Shown: piece after piece, positions 13,684 to 25,716 of the stretch
Layout of the letters: each line of letters starts with the position of its first letter
How positions within the stretch are numbered: the stretch's first letter is position 1
Origin: Pseudomonas putida
GTDB lineage: Bacteria; Pseudomonadota; Gammaproteobacteria; Pseudomonadales; Pseudomonadaceae
DNA: 64,000 nt
NCBI RefSeq assembly: GCF_028682475.1
Contig: NZ_JANHLE010000017.1
Location: 1-64,000 of the forward strand
Direction: 5' to 3'
Position numbers and translations under genes: made by a program
Notes under the pieces: generated by a model
The model's database searches: none
What the model was told of the DNA's origin: nothing
The model's input: only the letters and a program-made list of their open reading frames with translations

Positions 13684-15035
13684 TTAACAGCCTCATAAAT
13701 TACTTCTCCCATATCTTCACCAAATTTCCCACCAATGGCACCGGCAGCAAAAGAACTGGCCCCGACCACCAAAACGCCGCATGCTAAACCAGCTAAACCG
13801 CCAGTCGGAACACCAATCGCTATACATATACCTGCGGCCGTGGGGCCTGTTAATGCATAACCGACGGCTGCACCACCTGCAACACCACCTACAAAGCTAC
13901 CCGTTTCGGTAAATCTGACCCGCTCGCAAGCTTCGAAACTACCTGCTGCACACACATCCTGAACCTTCAGATACGAAGCTCCACCACCAATGGCCGTACC
14001 GACCCAGCCACCATACTTGAGAACTTTCGCCGCTTTGGAAACGCCTTCGATGTGTGTGGCATAACCGGGGATCTGGTCAACTGCACCAGCCTTTGTCCAG
14101 CGATGAACCAGGCTGCGACTAGAGATGCCCAAAGCGCTTTTCAAGTTCGGGTGATCCGGAAAACCAATGCCCTTTCGAGTCAGGGTAGTCAGGTTGCTGT
14201 TGAGCTGCGCCAACAGCCGCTTTCGTTCGGCAAAAAACTCAGGCGAGCGCAAATGCCCATCGGCCTGGAATGTGCGCTGGTGTAACGCTTCGATATCACG
14301 GAAAACGGTCTTAACATCTTCCAGATTCTTGGCGAACATGGCTTCGCCAATACCGATAGCGGTCGATCCCTGGGCTAGAAAGGTTTCGATTTCGTTAAGG
14401 TGCCGGGCCATAAAGTCAGCCTCATCCGTGCTGAGCGGTTGGAGCGCCTCATTGGTCTTGGCCGCCGCTTCCATCAGCAATGCTTCTTCACGGGTGCATT
14501 GCAGGTTGTCTGGATCGCTGAGCACGATCATCGTGCCAGCCTTGATAGCGCTAAGGTTAGGGTTCAATGCCTGAAATTTACGGAGCACGTCTGGGTTGCG
14601 CTCAATGAACAAGGTGGCTTCCAACTGCTCGCGAGTCGTGCTTTTGGGTACAACGTAAAAGCCGGGCTCTTGCGGCGGAGGTGTCACTATTGGTTCAGAA
14701 GAGGGCTGCGTCGGTTGCTCTTGAACCGACGGGCTGTTGTGAAAGCGTCCGGGCCAGCCCTTGCCGGTGATCTGCGAATAGTTGCCTAAAGTATCATCGC
14801 TTAATGGGCTAAAAGGGTCGTCTTTCACCAACAACAAATCACCCTTTTCAACGGCATCGAGTATTTCTGCCTGGCTCCAAGCTATGCCATACGAACGGAC
14901 ATCGAGCCCTTCGATCCGCGTAAATGAACGTCCAATGAGAGCTTGTTGAACTTCAGATTTCGCAAAAAAAGGTGATTCAATTTTGCTGAAGCTGATGCCG
15001 TGATACTCACGGTCTTGCCGGCGAATCAGACGCAT
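13680..15035 (-). CDS. Putative polymorphic/T6SS-type effector with membrane-active C-terminus
   Basis: The protein has 451 residues from ATG 15035 (AAGGAC box upstream). Residues 1-70 form an unfamiliar domain (RRQDREYHGISFSKIESPFF). Residues 71-125 are a Pro/Ser/Gln linker, and ~125-173 resemble a degenerate LysM (FYVVPKSTTREQLEATLF, then NPDVLRKFQALNPN). Residues ~185-300 are helical. The last ~110 residues are rich in Gly/Ala with hydrophobic hairpins (GGWVGTAIGGGA, VGGVAGGAAVGYALTG, GGLAGLACGVLVVGASSFA) like pore-forming effectors. No signal peptide is seen, so export by type VI or a similar route is inferred. It is coupled to a membrane immunity candidate. No catalytic motif is recognised. 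Confidence 0.65.
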   Translation of the reverse strand: MRLIRRQDREYHGISFSKIESPFFAKSEVQQALIGRSFTRIEGLDVRSYGIAWSQAEILDAVEKGDLLLVKDDPFSPLSDDTLGNYSQITGKGWPGRFHNSPSVQEQPTQPSSEPIVTPPPQEPGFYVVPKSTTREQLEATLFIERNPDVLRKFQALNPNLSAIKAGTMIVLSDPDNLQCTREEALLMEAAAKTNEALQPLSTDEADFMARHLNEIETFLAQGSTAIGIGEAMFAKNLEDVKTVFRDIEALHQRTFQADGHLRSPEFFAERKRLLAQLNSNLTTLTRKGIGFPDHPNLKSALGISSRSLVHRWTKAGAVDQIPGYATHIEGVSKAAKVLKYGGWVGTAIGGGASYLKVQDVCAAGSFEACERVRFTETGSFVGGVAGGAAVGYALTGPTAAGICIAIGVPTGGLAGLACGVLVVGASSFAAGAIGGKFGEDMGEVIYEAVK

Positions 15036-15197
15036 GATTTATAGTCCTTAACGTAAGAAAACCGACCTGGCTATTGGCCGAATCGGTCAATCCATAGGTG
15101 AAGAACGAAAATCATCCATCATTTTTGTATGGGTATATGGCGGGCAAATGCTACGCAGGCTGTAGGACTTTTCGCTTATTTGGTGACCGCGAGGTAA

Positions 15198-16067
15198 TCA
15201 ATCAACGCTATCAACCGCCAGACAGGCCTGCAACCAAGTGCTGAAACTCCGCGTCAACGGGCTCTTCTCACTGTCCCGATGAATCAGGCAACTCCAATCA
15301 GGCCCACGCACCGTTTGCCCACACAGCGGCTGCAATAGCCCCTGCGTACGCGCCTGGGTTGCAAGCAGCTCGCTGACCAGGGCAATGCCATGGCCGGCAC
15401 ACGCCGCATCAAGCAGTAACCCAGGATCGGAGAAGTTCAAACCGTTACTGCGCTGGCCTACATCCTCACCGCCCTCAACCACCCAGTGACTCCAGTCCAT
15501 TTCCCGTTCGCCATGCAAGGTGGTGCGCTGCGTGGCGGGCACCTTGAGCAGGTCAGGGTGGCAGGCCGGATACAGACGGTCGCGAAACAGGGTCTGGTGG
15601 CTGCACTCGGCCTGGGCGCTGAGGTCATCGCGCAGGCTCAGGTCGATGGTTTGCGTGGCCATGTCCGGCGGATCGAAACTGGTGAACAACCACAGATCGA
15701 CCTCCGGGTGCTGGCGATGGAAGTCCCCAAGACGTGGCAACAGCCAGTGCCGGGCAAACGCCGGGGTGGTGTTGACCACCAGCTGATTGGGTTTGCGGTA
15801 CTGCTCCAGGCGCCGGATGCCGACCGACAACTGCTGCAGCATCGCCTGGGTGGTGCTTTGCAGGTCGTAACCGGCGTCGGTCAGGCTGACGCTGCGGCCG
15901 TTACGGAAGAACAACGGCTGCTCGAGGAAGGTTTCCAGGCTGCGGATCTGCTGGCTGATCGCCGATTGGGTCAGGTGCAGTTCTTCGGCGGCTTTGTGAA
16001 AGCTGCCCAGGCGCGCGGCAGCTTCAAAGCCACGCAGGGCATTCAGGGGAGGCCAGTGCTTCAGCAT
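15198..16067 (-). CDS. LysR-family regulator, GcvA-like
   Basis: The protein has 289 residues. The N-terminus PPLNALRGFEAAARLGSFHK then AAEELHLTQSAISQQIRSLE (residues ~6-45) is the helix-turn-helix of the GcvA branch. The effector domain begins near VVNTTPAFARHWLLPRLGDF. It is divergent from the agmatine operon with 132 bases between starts, so it most likely controls those genes, perhaps sensing agmatine or a derivative. No self-regulatory site could be named, though LysR T-N11-A type sites would be expected between 16068 and 16199. Confidence 0.88.
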   Translation of the reverse strand: MLKHWPPLNALRGFEAAARLGSFHKAAEELHLTQSAISQQIRSLETFLEQPLFFRNGRSVSLTDAGYDLQSTTQAMLQQLSVGIRRLEQYRKPNQLVVNTTPAFARHWLLPRLGDFHRQHPEVDLWLFTSFDPPDMATQTIDLSLRDDLSAQAECSHQTLFRDRLYPACHPDLLKVPATQRTTLHGEREMDWSHWVVEGGEDVGQRSNGLNFSDPGLLLDAACAGHGIALVSELLATQARTQGLLQPLCGQTVRGPDWSCLIHRDSEKSPLTRSFSTWLQACLAVDSVD

Positions 16068-16199
16068 TGATAAGCTCTACTGATCAGTTGTCGGCTAAAT
16101 CTATCGTTTGTTCGCGCAATTATGAAGCCATAGCATTGTGTTCATCACCGCAGCAGCGGTTTTCAGTAATAAATATCCCTTAACTGAAAGGTGAGAAGC

Positions 16200-17252
16200 A
16201 TGCAGCGCAATGGCGATCTGAGCAGTGGTTGGTTCATGCCCGCAGAGTGGGTGAACCATGCAGCGACCTGGATGGTCTGGCCGCACAACCAGGCGTTGTG
16301 GGAGTCCGGCTGGGGCGTGACCCTGGCGCAGGTTCAGGTGGATTTTGCCCGTGTCGCCAATGCCATTGCCCGCTTCGAACCGGTCAAGATGGTCGTCGAT
16401 CCTTCTGCTCGCGCTCAAGCCAGTGCCTTGTGCGGGGCGAACATCGAGCTGATCGAGCTGGCGGTCAACGACAGCTGGTGCCGCGACTCCGGCCCAAGCT
16501 TTATCTGCCACCCGCAACAAGGCCTGGCCGGGGTCAGCTGGCGCTTCAACGCCTGGGGCGGCAAGTCGGCGCATGAGCTGGACGAAAGCCTGGCGCGGCG
16601 CGTGCTCAACCAACTCGGCCTCGATTGCTTCGGCACGGCCCTGAGCAACGAAGGCGGCGCCATCCATGTCGACGGCGAGGGCACGCTGATCACCACCGAG
16701 TCGGTGCTGCTCAACCCCAACCGCAACCCGGGGATGACCAAGGCCGAGATCGAGGAGATCTTCACCCGTTTTCTCGGGGTGAAGAAAACCATCTGGCTGC
16801 CAGGCGATCCGGACTACGTCACCGGCGACATGACCGACGGCCACGTTGACGGCGTCTGTGCCTTTGCCCGTCCCGGCGTGTTGCTGGTCGATGCCACCCA
16901 TGACCAGCACTCGGTGTATGCCCAGGTCGCACGGGAGAACCGGCGGGCGCTGGAGCTGGCCACCGATGCTCAAGGCCGGCGCTTTGAAATGCTCGAACTG
17001 TATGAAGCCAGCGAAGCGGTGGATGTCGATGCCGAGGTGTTCTGCGCCTCCTACACCAACTTCTACATCGCCAACGGCGCGATCATCATGCCGGCCTATG
17101 GCATTGAGGCCGACCAGGTTGCTGCAGACGTATTGGCCAAGGCCTTCCCGGGCCGCGAAGTGGTGCCAGTGCAGATCAACAACCTGGCCCATGGCGGCGG
17201 TGGCGTGCATTGCATCACTCAGCAGCAGCCCGCCTGGCCAGTGAAGGGGTGA
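16200..17252 (+). CDS. agu2A: Agmatine deiminase (cytoplasmic)
   Basis: The protein has 350 residues from ATG 16200, chosen over GTG 16191 because AAGGTGAG precedes it. It belongs to the peptidylarginine-deiminase (PAD) fold: NDSWCRDSGPSF (~residues 93-104), GGAIHVDGEGT, the GDMTDGHVDGVCAFARPG segment (~209-226) with the catalytic His, and the nucleophilic Cys in GGGGVHCITQQ near the end. It converts agmatine to N-carbamoylputrescine and ammonia. No signal peptide is present. It is the first gene of a four-gene operon that also encodes the next enzyme in the route to putrescine; the symbol follows the agu2ABCA' operon of P. aeruginosa as I recall it. Confidence 0.9.
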   Translation: MQRNGDLSSGWFMPAEWVNHAATWMVWPHNQALWESGWGVTLAQVQVDFARVANAIARFEPVKMVVDPSARAQASALCGANIELIELAVNDSWCRDSGPSFICHPQQGLAGVSWRFNAWGGKSAHELDESLARRVLNQLGLDCFGTALSNEGGAIHVDGEGTLITTESVLLNPNRNPGMTKAEIEEIFTRFLGVKKTIWLPGDPDYVTGDMTDGHVDGVCAFARPGVLLVDATHDQHSVYAQVARENRRALELATDAQGRRFEMLELYEASEAVDVDAEVFCASYTNFYIANGAIIMPAYGIEADQVAADVLAKAFPGREVVPVQINNLAHGGGGVHCITQQQPAWPVKG

Positions 17253-17256
17253 TGCC

Positions 17257-18165
<909 letters not shown>

Positions 18166-18166
18166 C

Positions 18167-19270
18167 ATGAACATCAGCCACAAGCATTTGCTGCTCACCC
18201 TCGGCCTGGCGCTGGGGGTTACCTTGACCACAGCACAGGCCGAGGAAAAGACCCTGCGTCTGTACAACTGGGCGGATTACTTTGCCGAGGACACCCTGTC
18301 CCGGTTCACCGCCGAAACCGGGATCAAGGTGATCTACGACGTCATGGATGGCAGTGAAGTGCTGGAAGCCAAGCTGATGACCGGCGGCAGCGGTTACGAC
18401 CTGATCTTCCCAGGCGACACCGTGGCCGAGCGCCTGATGCGGGCCGGCAGCCTGCAGGCGCTCGACCCTTCGAAGCTTGAGGCACTGGCGGATGTCGAAC
18501 CGGGCTTGCAGAAACTGCGCAGCCATTACCCGCACGCCAGCAAAGCCACGGTGCCCTACACCTGGGGCACCATCGGCCTGACCTACAACGACGAACAGAT
18601 CCGCCAGCGCATGGCGGATGCACCGGTGGACAGCCTCGACCTGCTGTTCAAGCCAGAGCTGGCCGCCCGGTTCGCTGACTGCGGAATCTCGATGATCGAT
18701 TCGCCGGATGAAGTGTTGGCGGTGGTCCTCAACTACCTGGGCCGCGACCCGCGCAGCGCCAAGCGCGAAGATCTGGCCGCCGCCAGCGAACTGCTGCTGA
18801 AGATTCGGCCGTACATCCGCAAGTTCCAGTCGCAACCGGTGACCGATCTGGTCAATGGCAACCTGTGCCTGTCGCTCGGTTACAGCGGCGACATGACCCA
18901 GGCCCAGCGCACGGCGGACTCGGCCAGCAAGAAAGTCAGCTTCCAGTACCGTATTCCCAAAGAGGGCACCACGGTGTGGATGGACAACATGGCCATTCCG
19001 GTCGATGCCAAACACCCGGAGTACGCCTATACCTTCATCAACTTCGTCATGCGCCCGGAGAACATGGCGGCGATCAGCAACTTCACCGGTTACCCGACCT
19101 CGAACGCCAAGGCGCGCGCGGATGTCGATCCGCAGATGCGCAACAACCCGGACATTTATCCGCCTGAAGAGGCTTTCGAGCGCCTGGTTACCGGCAAGGA
19201 TATTCCGCAGTCCGACATGCGTGCGCGGATGCGCGTGTGGACCAAGTTCAAGACCGCACCGGGCAGTTGA
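18167..19270 (+). CDS. agu2C: Polyamine (putrescine/agmatine-type) ABC transporter binding protein
   Basis: The protein has 367 residues with a Sec signal peptide (LLLTLGLALGVTLTTAQAEE, cleaved near 23). The mature start LRLYNWADYF is the hallmark of the PotD/PotF/SpuD/SpuE family, followed by MDGSEVLEAKLMTGGSGYDL. ATG 18167 follows the amidase stop by one base; an earlier GTG at 18122 would delete the signal from the N-terminus. It probably captures agmatine or putrescine in the periplasm. No cognate ATPase or permease genes are in the operon, so it must use a transporter encoded elsewhere. Confidence 0.87.
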   Translation: MNISHKHLLLTLGLALGVTLTTAQAEEKTLRLYNWADYFAEDTLSRFTAETGIKVIYDVMDGSEVLEAKLMTGGSGYDLIFPGDTVAERLMRAGSLQALDPSKLEALADVEPGLQKLRSHYPHASKATVPYTWGTIGLTYNDEQIRQRMADAPVDSLDLLFKPELAARFADCGISMIDSPDEVLAVVLNYLGRDPRSAKREDLAAASELLLKIRPYIRKFQSQPVTDLVNGNLCLSLGYSGDMTQAQRTADSASKKVSFQYRIPKEGTTVWMDNMAIPVDAKHPEYAYTFINFVMRPENMAAISNFTGYPTSNAKARADVDPQMRNNPDIYPPEEAFERLVTGKDIPQSDMRARMRVWTKFKTAPGS

Positions 19271-19311
19271 TTGCCCGGCGCCCGTAAACGAATTGATAGA
19301 GAGACAACCAG

Positions 19312-20436
19312 ATGCCAACGCGTCGTGAGTTCATAAAACAGGTTTCAGCGACCGCAGGCTTGGGTCTGGTCGCCTCCATGGGGTTTGGTCTGGGCGTGCC
19401 CCGCTCGCTGGCGGCTGGCGGCAAACAATGGTTCATGCCTGACGAGGGCGACAAGCAGCAGTGCGCCTTCGTCTCGTTTGGCGCACAGGAGGCCATCTGG
19501 GAAGACTTCACCGCCGACGTGCAGGAGGCCATCGGCCTGATCACCAGCACCATCGCCCGTTATCAGCCGGTTACTGTGCTGTGCCGTGCCAGTGAGCGAG
19601 ATCTGGCGGAAGAACTGTGCGGTAGTAAAAACACCACCTTTGTCACCACCGAACTGGATGACATCTGGATGCGTGACATCGGTGCCAACATCGTTATCAC
19701 CGAGCAGGGCGATCTCGGCGCGGTCGATTTCAACTTCAACGGTTGGGGCAACAAGCAACAGCACACTTATGATGCCCGTGTGGCGCGGCTGTTAGCTGAC
19801 AACGCCGAAGCGACCTACCTGCGCAGTGAACTGGTAGGCGAGGGCGGTGGCATTGAAGTGGATGGTCACGGCACTGCGATCATGACCGAAAGTTGCTGGA
19901 TCAATGCCAACCGCAACCCCGGCTGGAGCAAGGCTGAAGTTGAAGAGGAACTGAAGGCGCGCCTGGGGCTGAGCAAGATCATCTGGCTGCCGGGTATCAA
20001 GGGCAAGGACATCACCGATGCGCATGTCGATTTCTATGCGCGCTTTGTTGAACCTGGCGTGATTATCGCTAACCTCGACACCGATCCCGACTCTTATGAT
20101 CACAAGGTAACCAAGGCGCACCTGGAGATACTCAAGAATGCGACAGATGCCGATGGCCGCAAGCTCAAAGTGCATACCGTGTCGCCACCATTGAATCCGC
20201 GCAACAGCAAGTTCAGCAAGAACAACCCGGACTTTGCCGCCGGCTACATCAACTACTTCGTTATCAACGGCGCGGTGATTGCCCCGCAGTTTGGCGACAA
20301 GGCTGCTGATGCCAAAGCCTTCGACCTGCTGACTGAGCTGTACCCGGATCGTGAGGTGGTACAGCTCAACATCGATGCCATTGCCGCCGGTGGGGGCGGC
20401 ATTCACTGCGTGACCCACCAGTTGCCCCTGGTCTGA
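19312..20436 (+). CDS. agu2A': Tat-exported agmatine deiminase / PAD-family enzyme
   Basis: The protein has 374 residues. The N-terminus has a twin-arginine signal (TRRREF-like: PTRREFIKQVSATAGLGLVA, then SLAAGG around residue 38), so it should be folded in the cytoplasm and exported. The mature part is a second PAD-fold deiminase with ELDDIWMRDIGANIV, EGGGIEVDGHGTAIMTE, GKDITDAHVDFYARF and the catalytic Cys in GGGGIHCVTHQ at the C-terminus. A periplasmic deiminase combined with a binding protein suggests external agmatine (or arginine-containing peptide ends) is processed before uptake. The substrate is inferred; peptidylarginine activity cannot be excluded. Confidence 0.85.
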   Translation: MPTRREFIKQVSATAGLGLVASMGFGLGVPRSLAAGGKQWFMPDEGDKQQCAFVSFGAQEAIWEDFTADVQEAIGLITSTIARYQPVTVLCRASERDLAEELCGSKNTTFVTTELDDIWMRDIGANIVITEQGDLGAVDFNFNGWGNKQQHTYDARVARLLADNAEATYLRSELVGEGGGIEVDGHGTAIMTESCWINANRNPGWSKAEVEEELKARLGLSKIIWLPGIKGKDITDAHVDFYARFVEPGVIIANLDTDPDSYDHKVTKAHLEILKNATDADGRKLKVHTVSPPLNPRNSKFSKNNPDFAAGYINYFVINGAVIAPQFGDKAADAKAFDLLTELYPDREVVQLNIDAIAAGGGGIHCVTHQLPLV

Positions 20437-20635
20437 ACTCAGGTCCTGCTGCGCTGTTGAGCTGACCGTTAGGCGAACAGCGCTACTTTCCCTTCAAACA
20501 CCTTGGAGGTGGGAGGGCTGAAACGCGTAAGTTGTTCTGATCGATCAGTCATTACTACATCCGCCAATAACTCAGTGTTTAAGATGGCTTGCAGATGAGC
20601 GCCGCAGGAGACTGGAGAGATTTGCCCGCTTTCCG

Positions 20636-20641
20636 TATAAT
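20636..20641 (+). promoter_or_regulatory. Possible -10 box for the small lipoprotein gene
   Basis: A perfect TATAAT lies 48 bases before ATG 20689. No convincing -35 lies at 17 bases upstream, so the promoter may be activator-dependent. The rest of 20437-20688 shows no gene. Confidence 0.4.
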
Positions 20642-20688
20642 CGCGCTTCCGCCATTAAGGCGGTGCTTCATAATTTAAAGGACTTAGT

Positions 20689-20880
20689 ATGAAAAAGCTG
20701 TTGAAAGCATCGGTTGCTATTGCTGTAGTTTCGGGCGTAGCACTGCTCTCGGGTTGCACCGGTCAAGTCTACAACCAGCCAAAGAACTGCTCGTACGACT
20801 ACCTGTTCCACCCTTCGGTTTCCGTTTCTAAAATTATTGGCGGTTGCGGTCCGATCGACAAGCTGCCACAACAGCAGTAA
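20689..20880 (+). CDS. Small lipoprotein, YhfL/DUF4223-like
   Basis: The protein has 63 residues. A lipoprotein signal with lipobox LLSGC (Cys at residue 23) leaves a mature peptide of about 40 residues containing two more cysteines (KNCSYD and GGCGPID). This matches the short DUF4223/YhfL lipoprotein group; function unknown, location the outer membrane or periplasm by lipidation. The AAAGGA box is close to the ATG. A small perfect hairpin (20897-20918) and a strong terminator follow, so it is a single-gene transcript. Confidence 0.8.
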   Translation: MKKLLKASVAIAVVSGVALLSGCTGQVYNQPKNCSYDYLFHPSVSVSKIIGGCGPIDKLPQQQ

Positions 20881-20924
20881 TTTTAGCGCTGCACTGATTA
20901 ATCCGCTTCAGGATTAATCCAAAG

Positions 20925-20955
20925 CCCCCTGTTACGGATGTAGCAGGGGGTTTTT
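20925..20955 (+). terminator. Rho-independent terminator of the lipoprotein gene
   Basis: CCCCCTG (20925-20931) pairs with CAGGGGG (20944-20950), followed by five T residues. Confidence 0.9.
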
Positions 20956-20986
20956 GTTGCCTGTCATTTTCCCGAACAGCGCCCAC

Positions 20987-21015
20987 AAAAAAGCCGACTT
21001 TTCAGTCGGCTTTTT
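20987..21015 (-). terminator. Terminator after tRNA-Leu (bidirectional)
   Basis: AAAAAAGCCGACT-TTTC-AGTCGGCTTTTT is symmetric, with A and T runs on both sides. It ends the minus-strand tRNA transcript and could back up the lipoprotein terminator. Confidence 0.88.
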
Positions 21016-21023
21016 CATGCGTT

Positions 21024-21108
21024 TGGTGCCCCGAGGGAGACTCGAACTCCCACTCCTTTCGAAAACGGATTTTGAATCCGCCGCGTCTACCAATTCCGCC
21101 ATCAGGGC
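21024..21108 (-). tRNA. tRNA-Leu (anticodon CAA)
   Basis: This is an 85-nt class II tRNA on the minus strand. The acceptor stem GCCCTGA pairs with TCGGGGC, with discriminator A and encoded CCA (21024-21026). The D-loop is GCGGAATTGGTAGACGC, the anticodon loop TTCAAAA gives CAA, a long variable arm follows (TTTTCGAAAGGAG region), and the T-arm contains GTTCGAGTC. The long variable arm and anticodon define leucine UUG decoding. Confidence 0.95.
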
Positions 21109-21120
21109 TTGTGGCGGCGA

Positions 21121-21149
21121 AGTATAGAGAGGTGCCTACCGTTGGTCAA
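21121..21149 (-). promoter_or_regulatory. Sigma-70 promoter of tRNA-Leu
   Basis: On the minus strand TTGACC (21144-21149) and TATACT (21121-21126) are separated by exactly 17 bases, about 12 bases before the mature tRNA 5' end. Confidence 0.8.
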
Positions 21150-21216
21150 TCAGGTTTCATGGTCAATTTTCGTCTTTTCGGCTAAACTTTGCGGCCCTGT
21201 CAAACCGAACACCATC

Positions 21217-23396
<2,180 letters not shown>

Positions 23397-23442
23397 TGTT
23401 CTGTCGATCCCTAACAAGTACTGATTGCAACTGGAGTGCTAA

Positions 23443-23778
23443 ATGAGCTTTCTGATCCCCGCCGCTTACGCGGACGCCGCTGCCCCTGCCGCCGGCCCAG
23501 CCGGTACCGGCTTTGAGTGGATTTTCCTGGTCGGCTTCCTGGTCATCTTCTACCTGATGATCTGGCGTCCACAGGCCAAACGTGCCAAAGAGCAGAAGAA
23601 TCTGCTGAGCAACCTGCAAAAAGGTGATGAAGTTGTCACCAATGGCGGTATCGCTGGCAAGATCGTTAAAGTTGCCGATGACTTCGTGGTACTGGAAGTG
23701 TCCGACAACGTTGAACTGAAGTTCCAGAAGGGCGCCGTTGCCGCGACCCTGCCAAAAGGTACGCTCAAAGCGATCTAA
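23443..23778 (+). CDS. yajC: Preprotein translocase subunit YajC
   Basis: The protein has 111 residues with one transmembrane helix (EWIFLVGFLVIFYLMIWRP, ~25-43) and a small cytoplasmic domain (GDEVVTNGGIAGKI, ELKFQKGAVAATLPKGTLK). YajC associates with SecDF at the SecYEG translocon and with AcrB-like complexes. The position before secD is conserved. The TGGAGTG box precedes ATG 23443. Confidence 0.95.
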   Translation: MSFLIPAAYADAAAPAAGPAGTGFEWIFLVGFLVIFYLMIWRPQAKRAKEQKNLLSNLQKGDEVVTNGGIAGKIVKVADDFVVLEVSDNVELKFQKGAVAATLPKGTLKAI

Positions 23779-23841
23779 GTTTCAGTTTTTTACCAATCGA
23801 CGGGGCGCGCAAGGCGCCCCGCGTCTTGAACGGGCGGCGTG

Positions 23842-25707
23842 ATGCTGAACAAATACCCTCTGTGGAAATACGTACTGATCCTGGTGGTACTGGCGATCGG
23901 TTTTATTTATTCCGCTCCCAACCTCTACCCTGATGATCCGGCCGTCCAGGTCAGTGGTGCCAGCACGGCGCTGCAGGTCACTCAGGCGGATCTGGATCGC
24001 GCGAGCAAAGCGCTCGTCGAAGCCGGTATCCAGGTCAAGGCCGCGAGCCTGGGCGACAAGGGCAAAGGTGCATTGCTGCGTCTGACCAAGCAGGAAGATC
24101 AGCTTCCAGCCAAGGATGTAGTGCGCAAGGCATTGGGCGACGACTACGTGGTCGCACTGAACCTGGCCCCGACCACTCCGCAATGGCTGCGCAATCTAGG
24201 TGCAAGCCCGATGAAGCTGGGTCTGGACCTGTCCGGTGGTGTGCACTTCTTGCTGGAAGTAGACATGGACAAGGCCATGGCGGCCCGTCTTAAAGTCTAT
24301 GAAGGCGAAGTCAAAAGCCTGCTGCGCAAAGAGCGCGTGCGCTATCGCAGCCTGCCGCAACAAGATGGCGGCATTCAGCTGGGCTTCTCCGATGATGACG
24401 CCCGCGAACAGGCCCGTAGCCTGATCCGCAAGAATTTCAATGATTTCGAGTTGACCACCACCGAGCGTAATGGCCTGTCGGTGCTGCGTCTGGCGATTAC
24501 CCCGGCCAAGGTCGCGGAAATCCGTGAGTACTCGATCAAGCAGAACCTGACCACGGTGCGTAACCGGGTCAACGAGCTGGGCGTAGCCGAGCCGCTGGTG
24601 CAGCGCCAGGGCGCCAACCGCATCGTGGTCGAGCTGCCAGGCGTGCAGGACACTGCCGAGGCCAAGCGTATCCTCGGCAAGACCGCCAACCTGGAGTTCC
24701 GTCTGGGCGCCGAGCCGGGTGCTTCGAAAGCCACCACCGAAACCTTCGAGTTCCGTGAAGGTGGTCGTTCGGCCGCTGTCGAACGTGGCCTGATCATCAC
24801 CGGTGACCAGGTGACCGACGCCCAGGCCAGCTTCGACGAGCAGGGCCGTCCGCAAGTGAACATCCGTCTGGATGGTCATGGCGGCGAACTGATGAGCCGC
24901 GCCACGCGTAGCAACGTCGGTCGTAGCATGGCGGTGATCTTCATCGAACAGCGTCCAACCACGCGCTATGTGAAGCAGGTGGTTGATGGCGTAGAGAAGG
25001 ACGTCGCCGTCCAGACCTTCACCGAAGAGAAGAAGATCATCAGTCTGGCGACCATCCAGTCGCCGCTGGGCAGCCAGTTCCGTATCACTGGCCTGAACGG
25101 TCAGGGCGAATCCTCCGAACTGGCCCTGCTGCTGCGTGCCGGTGGTCTGGCTGCACCGATGTACTTTGCTGAAGAACGCACCATCGGCCCGAGCCTGGGT
25201 GCCGACAACATCACCAAGGGTATCGATGCATCGCTGTGGGGCATGCTGTTCGTCTCGCTGTTCATCATGGCCATCTACCGTTTCTTCGGTCTGATCGCCA
25301 CCGTCGCCCTGGCCGGTAACATGGTCATGCTGCTGGCGCTGATGTCGTTGCTGGGTGCAACCCTGACCTTGCCGGGCATCGCCGGTATCGTCCTGACCAT
25401 GGGTATGGCGGTTGACGCCAACGTGCTGATCTTCTCGCGGATTCGCGAAGAGCTGGCCAATGGCATGTCGATCCAGCGTGCTATCCACGAAGGCTTCAAC
25501 CGTGCCTATACCGCGATTGTCGACGCCAACCTGACCACCTTGCTGGTCGGCGGCATCCTTTTCGCCATGGGTACCGGTCCGGTCAAGGGCTTCGCGGTTA
25601 CCATGTCCCTCGGGATTTTCACCTCGATGTTCACGGCCGTCATGGTTACCCGCGCAATGGTCAACCTGACCTGCGGCGGGCGTGATCTCAAGAAGCTGTG
25701 GGTTTAA
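23842..25707 (+). CDS. secD: Protein translocase subunit SecD
   Basis: The protein has 621 residues from ATG 23842 (a GTG at 23839 is also possible). It has an N-terminal helix (YPLWKYVLILVVLAIGFIYS), a large periplasmic P1 domain, and the conserved LGLDLSGGVHFLLEVD motif (~residues 125-140). A C-terminal RND-like bundle of five helices contains GMAVDANVLIFSRIREEL and a closing GPVKGFAVTMSLGIF. SecD uses the proton gradient with SecF to pull proteins out of SecYEG on the periplasmic side. A GGGGCGC/GCGCCCC hairpin lies between yajC and secD (about 23802-23820). Confidence 0.96.
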   Translation: MLNKYPLWKYVLILVVLAIGFIYSAPNLYPDDPAVQVSGASTALQVTQADLDRASKALVEAGIQVKAASLGDKGKGALLRLTKQEDQLPAKDVVRKALGDDYVVALNLAPTTPQWLRNLGASPMKLGLDLSGGVHFLLEVDMDKAMAARLKVYEGEVKSLLRKERVRYRSLPQQDGGIQLGFSDDDAREQARSLIRKNFNDFELTTTERNGLSVLRLAITPAKVAEIREYSIKQNLTTVRNRVNELGVAEPLVQRQGANRIVVELPGVQDTAEAKRILGKTANLEFRLGAEPGASKATTETFEFREGGRSAAVERGLIITGDQVTDAQASFDEQGRPQVNIRLDGHGGELMSRATRSNVGRSMAVIFIEQRPTTRYVKQVVDGVEKDVAVQTFTEEKKIISLATIQSPLGSQFRITGLNGQGESSELALLLRAGGLAAPMYFAEERTIGPSLGADNITKGIDASLWGMLFVSLFIMAIYRFFGLIATVALAGNMVMLLALMSLLGATLTLPGIAGIVLTMGMAVDANVLIFSRIREELANGMSIQRAIHEGFNRAYTAIVDANLTTLLVGGILFAMGTGPVKGFAVTMSLGIFTSMFTAVMVTRAMVNLTCGGRDLKKLWV

Positions 25708-25716
25708 GGGGCTGCC

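Noticed and set aside
24196..25488. A 430-codon frame on the minus strand opposite secD
   Set aside because: It is a mirror of secD codons with low-complexity His/Gln/Gly-rich composition and no ribosome-binding site.
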